Both the position numbers and the translations under genes were made by a program. The notes below the pieces were generated by a model. It made no database searches. It was not told the DNA's origin and saw only the letters and a program-made list of their open reading frames with translations. Below are positions 58,645-64,000 of a DNA stretch of 64,000 bases, in pieces (position 1 is the stretch's first letter; each line of letters begins with the position of its first letter). Source of the DNA: DASZVN01 sp035547055 (lineage in GTDB: Bacteria; Pseudomonadota; Alphaproteobacteria; Rhizobiales; Methylopilaceae); contig DASZVN010000046.1 of the NCBI GenBank assembly GCA_035547055.1, forward strand, positions 4,935 through 68,934, in the 5' to 3' direction.

Positions 58645-59829
58645 ATGCCGATCGTGCGTGCCGATAATCCCCCCTACGGATCGCCAAGCCGGCAGACGTC
58701 CCCGGTCGATCCCGTCGCTCTCGACGTGCTGGTCCCCGAGGCTGCCGGCAAGGTGGCCGATGCGCCGCGGGTGGTTTCGCAGCCGGTCGTGGCCCAGCTC
58801 ACGCGGGCGGCGATCTTCCTTGTGGTGACGATCAATCCCGGAACGGAGCATGAGACTGCGGTCAGGGCGCTGTGCGCCGATCTGGCCGCGCTTCTGCGCG
58901 CGGTCGGCTTCCGCGACCTGGAAGGGCGGCTGTCGTGCGTCATGGCGTTCGGCTCCGGCGCGTGGGACCGGCTCTTCGGCGCGCCGCGGCCGAAGGACCT
59001 GCACCCCTTTCGCGAGATCTGCGGCGTCCACCACGCGGTCGCGACGCCGGGCGACGTGCTTTTCCACATCCGCTCCACCCGGATGGACCTGTGCTTCGAG
59101 CTTGCGACGCAGATCATGGCGCGACTCCGCGATGCCGTCTCGACCGTGGATGAGGTGCAGGGCTTCACCTATTTCGACGACCGCGACCTGATCGGCTTCG
59201 TCGACGGCACGGAGAACCCCGTGGATCAGGCGGCGCTCGACGCCACCATCATCGGCGCGGAAGATGTCGCCTTCGCGGGCGGCAGCTATGTGATCGTGCA
59301 GAAATACCTGCACGACCTCGACGGCTGGAACGCGATGCCGATCGAGCAGCAGGAGAACATCATCGGCCGGCACAAGCTCTCCGACATCGAGCAGCTCGAT
59401 TCGGAAAAGAAGCCCTATGCGCACAACGTCCTGACGTCGATCGAAGAAGGCGGGAAGGAGCTTCAGATCGTGCGTGACAACATGCCTTTCGGCGAGGTCG
59501 GCAAGGGGGAGTTCGGCACCTATTTCATCGGTTACGCCCGCTCGCCACACCGGATCGAGCAGATGCTCGAGAACATGTTCGTCGGCCGCCCGCCGGGCAA
59601 TTACGACCGGTTGCTCGACTTCAGCCGCGCCGTCACGGGCACCCTGTTCTTCGTGCCGAGCGCCACGTTTCTCGACAATGTCGTGCCGGACGGGCCGTCG
59701 CCGCCGCCGGGGCTCGGCGTTCAAACGCCGAGCGCATCCCCGGCGGCGGACGGGCCGCCGGCGCGCGCGTCCTCCGGCGATGGCTCGCTCGGCATCGGTT
59801 CTCTGAAACACGAGGCAAAAGATGAATAA
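58645..59829 (+). CDS. DyP-type peroxidase with encapsulin targeting peptide
   Basis: 394 residues from ATG at 58645 (GTG at 58636 is possible). It is a heme peroxidase: the GxxDG motif is FVDGTENP (about residue 190), with HHAVATPGD upstream and the distal Arg/His region in YFIGYARSPHRIEQ. After a Pro/Ala/Ser-rich linker the C-terminus ends GDGSLGIGSLKHEAKDE, the classic cargo-loading peptide that docks DyP inside encapsulin shells. The gene overlaps the encapsulin start by 8 bp. It may remove peroxides or oxidise bulky compounds inside the shell. Confidence 0.96.
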   Translation: MPIVRADNPPYGSPSRQTSPVDPVALDVLVPEAAGKVADAPRVVSQPVVAQLTRAAIFLVVTINPGTEHETAVRALCADLAALLRAVGFRDLEGRLSCVMAFGSGAWDRLFGAPRPKDLHPFREICGVHHAVATPGDVLFHIRSTRMDLCFELATQIMARLRDAVSTVDEVQGFTYFDDRDLIGFVDGTENPVDQAALDATIIGAEDVAFAGGSYVIVQKYLHDLDGWNAMPIEQQENIIGRHKLSDIEQLDSEKKPYAHNVLTSIEEGGKELQIVRDNMPFGEVGKGEFGTYFIGYARSPHRIEQMLENMFVGRPPGNYDRLLDFSRAVTGTLFFVPSATFLDNVVPDGPSPPPGLGVQTPSASPAADGPPARASSGDGSLGIGSLKHEAKDE

Positions 59830-60643
59830 TCTCCATCGGGAACTCGCCCCGATCTCCGACCAGGCCTGGGCCGCGATCGAGGAGGAGGCGTCCCGCACCC
59901 TCAAGCGCCACCTTGCGGCGCGGCGGGTGGTCGACGTGCCGGACCCGAAGGGCCTCGACCTGTCGGCCATCGGTACCGGCCACATCCGCCCGATCCAGGC
60001 GCCGGGCGACGGCGTCGAGGCCGCGCAGCGCGACGCCAAGGCCATCGTCGAGCTGCGCGTTCCCTTCGAGTTGACGCGGCAGGCTATCGACGACGTCGCG
60101 CGCGGCGCGGCGGATTCCGACTGGTCGCCGGTGAAGGAGGCGGCACGCAGGATCGCCTTCGCCGAGGACCGCGCCGTCTTCGACGGCTATGCCGCGGCCG
60201 GAATCCAGGGCATTCGCCAAGGCAGCAGCAACGCGGCGGTCGTCCTCCCGGCCAATGCCAGGGGCTATCCCGGCGCCGTCGCGCAGGCGGTGAGCCGGCT
60301 GCGGCTCGCCGGCGTCAACGGCCCCTACGCGCTCGTGCTCGGCGCCGACGCCTACACCGCGGCGAGCGGCGGCAGCGACGAGGGCTATCCGGTTTTTCAC
60401 CACATCGAGCGCGAAGTGGACGGCGGGATCGTCTGGGCGCCCGCCATCAAGGGCGGGTTCGTGCTCACGACCCGCGGCGGCGACTTCGAACTCGACATCG
60501 GCCAGGACGTCTCGATCGGCTACTCGAGCCATTCGGCCACGGCCGTCGAGCTCTATTTCCTCGAGACCTTCACTTTCCGGCTGCTGACGACCGAGGCGGC
60601 CGTCGTGCTCGCCCCCGAGGAGAAGAAACAGGCCGGCGCCTGA
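59822..60643 (+). CDS. Encapsulin shell protein (family 1)
   Basis: 273 residues, HK97-like fold of family 1 encapsulins. The N-terminal helix NNLHRELAPISDQAWAAIEEEA and the DWSPVKEAARRIAFAEDRAVFDGY segment (trimmed: AARRIAFAEDRAVFDG) are diagnostic; ALVLGADAY and the YSSHSATAVELYFLETFTFR-type end also fit. Sixty copies usually form a 24-nm T=1 cage. The cargo is the DyP peroxidase encoded just upstream. GAGG lies six bases before the ATG. Confidence 0.96.
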   Translation: MNNLHRELAPISDQAWAAIEEEASRTLKRHLAARRVVDVPDPKGLDLSAIGTGHIRPIQAPGDGVEAAQRDAKAIVELRVPFELTRQAIDDVARGAADSDWSPVKEAARRIAFAEDRAVFDGYAAAGIQGIRQGSSNAAVVLPANARGYPGAVAQAVSRLRLAGVNGPYALVLGADAYTAASGGSDEGYPVFHHIEREVDGGIVWAPAIKGGFVLTTRGGDFELDIGQDVSIGYSSHSATAVELYFLETFTFRLLTTEAAVVLAPEEKKQAGA

Positions 60644-60656
60644 CGCGGAGGACCCG

Positions 60657-63500
60657 ATGGCCAGCAGCCGCAACGGTATCGCCGACATCTGGGGCCCGCG
60701 CACGCCGACGTTGGCTTCGGGCTGGCCGGTCCGGGTGGACCAGAACGTCGACGAGGCGCCAGACCGCTGGGTCCAGGCCTGCTGCTTCCTGTGCTCGAAC
60801 GGCTGCGGCATCGACATCGCGGTCAAGGATGACAGGCCGGGCGGCCGCATCGTCGGCGTACGCGGGCGCGAGACGGATGTGGTCAACCGCGGCCGCCTCG
60901 GCCCGAAGGGGCTCTACGGCTGGGTCGCCAACGCCAGCCCCGACCGCCTGACCGACCCGCTTGTCCGCCGCGGCGGACGGCTCGAACGCGCGAGCTGGGA
61001 CGAGGCGATGGACCTCATCGTGCGCCGCATGAGGGCGGCGAAGGAGCAATACACCGCCGGCTCCATTGGCTTCTACACGTCGGGTCAACTGTTCGCGGAG
61101 GCGAACTACACGCTGAGCGTCATCCGCACCGCCGGCATCGGCACGCTGCACATCGACGGCAATACGCGGCTTTGCACGGCGACCGCCGGCGCGGCGCTGA
61201 AAGAGACCTTCGGCGCCGACGGCCAGCCGGGTACCTATAGCGACATCGAGGCTACCGATTGCTTCCTGTTCGTCGGCCACGACGTGGCCGCGACCGCGAC
61301 CGTGCTGTGGGCGCGCGTGCTCGATCGCCGCCGCGCGGACGTGGCGTCGAAAATGATCGTGATCGACCCGCGCCGCACGGCGACGGCCGCCGAGGCTGAT
61401 CTCCACATCAGGCCGCGGCTCGGCACCAACGTCGCGGTGCTGAACGGACTGATCAGGGAACTGATCGAGCAGGGCCATGCCGATCGCGCCTTCATCGAGG
61501 CGCATACGCTGGGCTATGACGAGCTGGCCCGCACCGTGGCCGCCTACACGCCCGAGCGGGCCGCCGAGATCGCCCGCGTGCCGGCCGACCAGATCCGCGA
61601 AGCCGCCGCCATGATCGGCGGCTCCAAAATGTTGCTCTCGACCTGCCTGCAAGGGGTCTACCAGTCCAACCAGGGGACGGCGGCGGCGGTGCAGGTCAAC
61701 AACGTCAATCTCGTGCTCGGGCGCATCGGCCGGCCCGGATGCGGCATCCTGCAGATGAACGGCCAGCCGACTGCCGAGAATAGCCGCGAGACCGGCTCCG
61801 GCGGCGATCTCTCGGCCTTCCGCAATTTCGACAATCCGCGCCATGTCGAGGAAATGGCGCGGCTCTGGAACGTGGACCCGGCCACGCTGCCCAACTGGGG
61901 ACCGCCGACGCACGCGCTGCAGATCTTCGACTATGTCAGGGACGGCTCGATCAAGGTTCTGTGGATCATCGGAACGAACCCCGCCGTGTCCATGCCCGAT
62001 CTCGGCCGGTTACGCACGGATCTGCGCCGAGAGGGCGTGTTCGTGATCGTGCAGGACGGCTTCATGACCGAGACGGCGGAATTTGCCGACGTGGTGCTCC
62101 CCGCGGCGATCTGGGGCGAGAAGACGGGATGCTCGACCAATGTCGACCGCGTCGTCCACCTCAACAACAAGGCGATCGAGCCGCCGGGAGAGGCGCGATC
62201 CGATCTCGACGTCTTCCTCGATTTCGCGAGGCGCATGGACTTCCGCGACAAGGACGGCGCACCATTGATCAAGTGGACCGATGCGGAGAGCGCCTTCGAC
62301 GCGTGGCGCGAATGCTCACGCGGCCGCCCTTGCGACTATTCCGGTCTCAGCTACGCGAAGCTCAGCGGAGGCTCCGGCATTCCCTGGCCTTGCAACGAGG
62401 CGCATCCGGACGGCTCGGAGCGCTACTATGCCGACCTGAAATTCGCGACCGACCCCGACTATTGCGAGAGCTATGGCCACGATCTCCTGACCGGCGCGGC
62501 GATCACCGAAGAAGACTATCGCGCCAAGGAGCCGAATGGGCGGGCGTTCCTGCGCGCCGCCGAATACGTCCCGCCGACCGAGGAGCCGGACGAGGACTAT
62601 CCGTTTTTTCTCTCCACGGGCCGCGTCGTCTACCATTTCCACACCCGCACCAAGACCGGGCGCGCGAGGGAGTTGAGGGAGGCGGCGCCCGACGCCTTCA
62701 TCCAGGTGAACGAGGAGGATGCACGCCGGCTCGGCATCGCCGAGGGAGAGATGCTCCGCGTCACCTCGCGACGCGGCGCGGCGGAGGCGCCGGCCCGGAT
62801 CGGCGACATCGAGCCTGGCACGTTGTTCATCCCGTTTCACTACGGCTACTGGGACGATCCCGGCCGCGCGCGTGCGGCCAACGAGCTCACGCTCTATGAG
62901 TGGGACCCGGTCAGCAAGCAGCCGCATTTCAAGTACGCCGCCGTGAAGCTGGAGAAGGCGGAGGGCGCACCGCTGCCGCAGCCGGAGGAATCCAAGCCCG
63001 GAACCGCCGTCCCGGCGGGGGCGGGCGAGCGTGCGAGCCGCCCCTATCTCGCCGACTATATCGGGCTTCTCGTGGCGAGCGAGGAGCGGCTCGCCCGGGG
63101 CTGGGAGGCGCTGCGCCGCAGCCATCCGGACACGCCGGACGTCGGTGCTCAGAGCAAGCTGTTCCTCGAATGGTCGCGCGAGAACGCGGCTGCCGTCCGG
63201 CCCTCCGCAGTCAAATACGGCGAGCGGCGGGAGGGCGAGCCGGAGGCGCTCGGCCGGGCGCTCCCGATCGGCCGGCCTGGGACCGGCTTCGGCTTGCTGC
63301 GCGACCTGCAGGATCTGTGGCTCATGGTGAACGAGAGTACGGTCTCGACGGCGGTCCTGATCCAGGGGGCACGGGCGCTCGGCGATCGCGACCTGGAGAG
63401 GGCTCTTCGGGCGGTCGCGGATCGGAACGAGCGGCAGCGCACTTGGCTCCTGACCCGCATCCGGCAGGCCGCGCCGCAGACGCTGGCGGTGCCGTCGTGA
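60657..63500 (+). CDS. Molybdopterin oxidoreductase (nitrate reductase/formate dehydrogenase-like) with altered Fe-S motif and C-terminal extension
   Basis: 947 residues. The N-terminal [4Fe-4S] motif has three Cys (CFLCSNGC), but the usual fourth, in GRLCxKG, is Gly (NRGRLGPKG). A Cys in DGNTRLCTAT is placed as molybdenum ligand, and QPTAENSRETGSGGDL and the late YHFHTRTKTGRA fit the bis-MGD fold. After about residue 780 there is a helical tail of some 165 residues unlike standard members. No selenocysteine codon is seen. It is cytoplasmic (no signal). GGAGG precedes the ATG, 13 bp after encapsulin, so the three genes are one operon. Substrate unknown. Confidence 0.9.
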   Translation: MASSRNGIADIWGPRTPTLASGWPVRVDQNVDEAPDRWVQACCFLCSNGCGIDIAVKDDRPGGRIVGVRGRETDVVNRGRLGPKGLYGWVANASPDRLTDPLVRRGGRLERASWDEAMDLIVRRMRAAKEQYTAGSIGFYTSGQLFAEANYTLSVIRTAGIGTLHIDGNTRLCTATAGAALKETFGADGQPGTYSDIEATDCFLFVGHDVAATATVLWARVLDRRRADVASKMIVIDPRRTATAAEADLHIRPRLGTNVAVLNGLIRELIEQGHADRAFIEAHTLGYDELARTVAAYTPERAAEIARVPADQIREAAAMIGGSKMLLSTCLQGVYQSNQGTAAAVQVNNVNLVLGRIGRPGCGILQMNGQPTAENSRETGSGGDLSAFRNFDNPRHVEEMARLWNVDPATLPNWGPPTHALQIFDYVRDGSIKVLWIIGTNPAVSMPDLGRLRTDLRREGVFVIVQDGFMTETAEFADVVLPAAIWGEKTGCSTNVDRVVHLNNKAIEPPGEARSDLDVFLDFARRMDFRDKDGAPLIKWTDAESAFDAWRECSRGRPCDYSGLSYAKLSGGSGIPWPCNEAHPDGSERYYADLKFATDPDYCESYGHDLLTGAAITEEDYRAKEPNGRAFLRAAEYVPPTEEPDEDYPFFLSTGRVVYHFHTRTKTGRARELREAAPDAFIQVNEEDARRLGIAEGEMLRVTSRRGAAEAPARIGDIEPGTLFIPFHYGYWDDPGRARAANELTLYEWDPVSKQPHFKYAAVKLEKAEGAPLPQPEESKPGTAVPAGAGERASRPYLADYIGLLVASEERLARGWEALRRSHPDTPDVGAQSKLFLEWSRENAAAVRPSAVKYGERREGEPEALGRALPIGRPGTGFGLLRDLQDLWLMVNESTVSTAVLIQGARALGDRDLERALRAVADRNERQRTWLLTRIRQAAPQTLAVPS

Positions 63501-63552
63501 CGGTTGGCGCGTTGGATTGAGTGTTGGTGGAGAATTGCCGGGAGGCCCTGCG

Positions 63553-63762
63553 ATGGCCGGGAAGTTCGAGATCGGCGACCACGTGAGCTGGAACTCCGAG
63601 GCGGGCCGGGTGTCAGGCACGATCATCGCCGTCCACACCACGGACTTCGACTACAAGGGCCATGTCCACCACGCCTCGGAAGACGATCCCCAGTACGAGA
63701 TCAAGAGCGATAAGACCGACCACGTCGCGGCCCACAAGGGCGGCGCGCTCGACCGTGCGTAA
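63553..63762 (+). CDS. DUF2945 (hypervirulence-associated TUDOR-like) protein
   Basis: 69 residues. FEIGDHVSWNSEAGRVSGTI near the N-terminus and the Tyr/Glu pair in PQYEIKSDKTDHVAAHK are typical of this small beta-barrel family. GGGAGG lies seven bases before the ATG. Its function is not established; it often sits near stress genes. Its stop overlaps the DUF488 start. Confidence 0.9.
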   Translation: MAGKFEIGDHVSWNSEAGRVSGTIIAVHTTDFDYKGHVHHASEDDPQYEIKSDKTDHVAAHKGGALDRA

Positions 63763-64000
63763 CGACGTGGCGCCCAGGCTCCCCTTTTTCACGATCGGCC
63801 ATTCCAACCGGAGCCTGGAAGAATTCGTCGCGCTGCTGGGCGGGCCTGGTGTCGATCGGGTCGTGGACGTTCGGACGGTGCCGATGTCCAGGGCCAATCC
63901 GCAGTTCAACCGCGACGCGCTTCCCGAGGCGCTCGCGCCGCTCGGCATTTCCTACGACCACGTGCCCGCGCTCGGCGGCTTTCGCGGGAAGGCCCGGGGC
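63755..64000 (+). CDS. DUF488 family protein, 3' end outside window
   Basis: 82 codons are visible from GTG at 63755 (GTG at 63767 is an alternative). FFTIGHSNRSLEEFVALL and VDVRTVPMSRANPQFN are the hallmark N-terminal motifs of DUF488. The function is unknown. It is translationally linked to the DUF2945 gene. Confidence 0.9.
   Translation, partial: MRNDVAPRLPFFTIGHSNRSLEEFVALLGGPGVDRVVDVRTVPMSRANPQFNRDALPEALAPLGISYDHVPALGGFRGKARG

Noticed and set aside
60657..63500. Selenocysteine-type formate dehydrogenase.
   Set aside because: No in-frame TGA; the position of the molybdenum ligand carries Cys, and the sequence is closer to nitrate reductase-like members.

Overview
The window is GC-rich, densely packed bacterial chromosome with start/stop overlaps (ATGA, GTGA, TGATG) at most operon joints. 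Liv-type ABC and TRAP uptake systems, an HxlR and an IclR regulator and a complex I-like membrane complex fit an alphaproteobacterium (Hyphomicrobiales or Rhodospirillales). That placement is inference; there is no rRNA or other marker here, and I see no tRNA, CRISPR array or insertion sequence.

Bases 1-32,700 are a catabolic region. It opens with a truncated ABC transporter, a Rieske oxygenase, an HpcH/HpaI aldolase and a SnoaL-like protein. A Liv ABC transporter operon with an acyl-CoA synthetase-like protein follows, then a short-chain dehydrogenase, a tandem-domain HxlR regulator, two alpha/beta hydrolases, a nitronate monooxygenase-like protein, two more AMP-forming ligases, a carotenoid/lignostilbene oxygenase, an isochorismatase, a VOC dioxygenase-like protein, an IclR regulator, an SCP-x thiolase, a P450, a MetE-like protein, an MhpA-like flavin monooxygenase, a TRAP transporter, a PhyH dioxygenase and a glutathione transferase. 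Together they look like import, oxygenation, CoA activation and thiolysis of aromatic or isoprenoid-like compounds; the substrate is unknown. Two families of short palindromes recur in its intergenic gaps and may be the operators of the HxlR and IclR regulators.

Bases 32,800-64,000 are a stress island. Six copies of the fluoride (crcB-motif) riboswitch lie between 32.86 and 58.40 kb, four on the plus and two on the minus strand. All share one design: the 3' strand of aptamer helix P1 can instead pair with a downstream purine-rich Shine-Dalgarno sequence that sits 4-6 nt before a start codon. They precede (1) a small membrane protein and a dynamin-like GTPase, (2) an MFS transporter and a MoxR/DUF58/DUF4129 set, (3) a tandem pair of MutS-like ATPases, (4) another small membrane protein and a HEAT-like protein, (5) a minus-strand operon of about 11.6 kb encoding an energy-converting hydrogenase-related (Ehr) complex, the fluoride channel FluC/CrcB, a DUF190 protein, enolase, a histidine phosphatase and a CNNM/CBS protein, and (6) a universal stress protein. 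Next to these, on the plus strand, are a DyP peroxidase with an encapsulin targeting tail, its encapsulin shell, a large molybdopterin oxidoreductase, a DUF2945 protein and the start of a DUF488 protein.

The working model is a fluoride regulon far larger than an exporter alone: FluC removes fluoride, enolase replaces a known fluoride target, and the Ehr complex, MutS-like pair, dynamin-like GTPase and stress protein protect energy metabolism, nucleic acids and membranes. Links of fluoride riboswitches to crcB, enolase, uspA, mutS-like and formate hydrogenlyase-like genes are known. The density here, the shared expression platform, the tiny first genes, and the neighbouring encapsulin and molybdoenzyme operon are the parts that look new.
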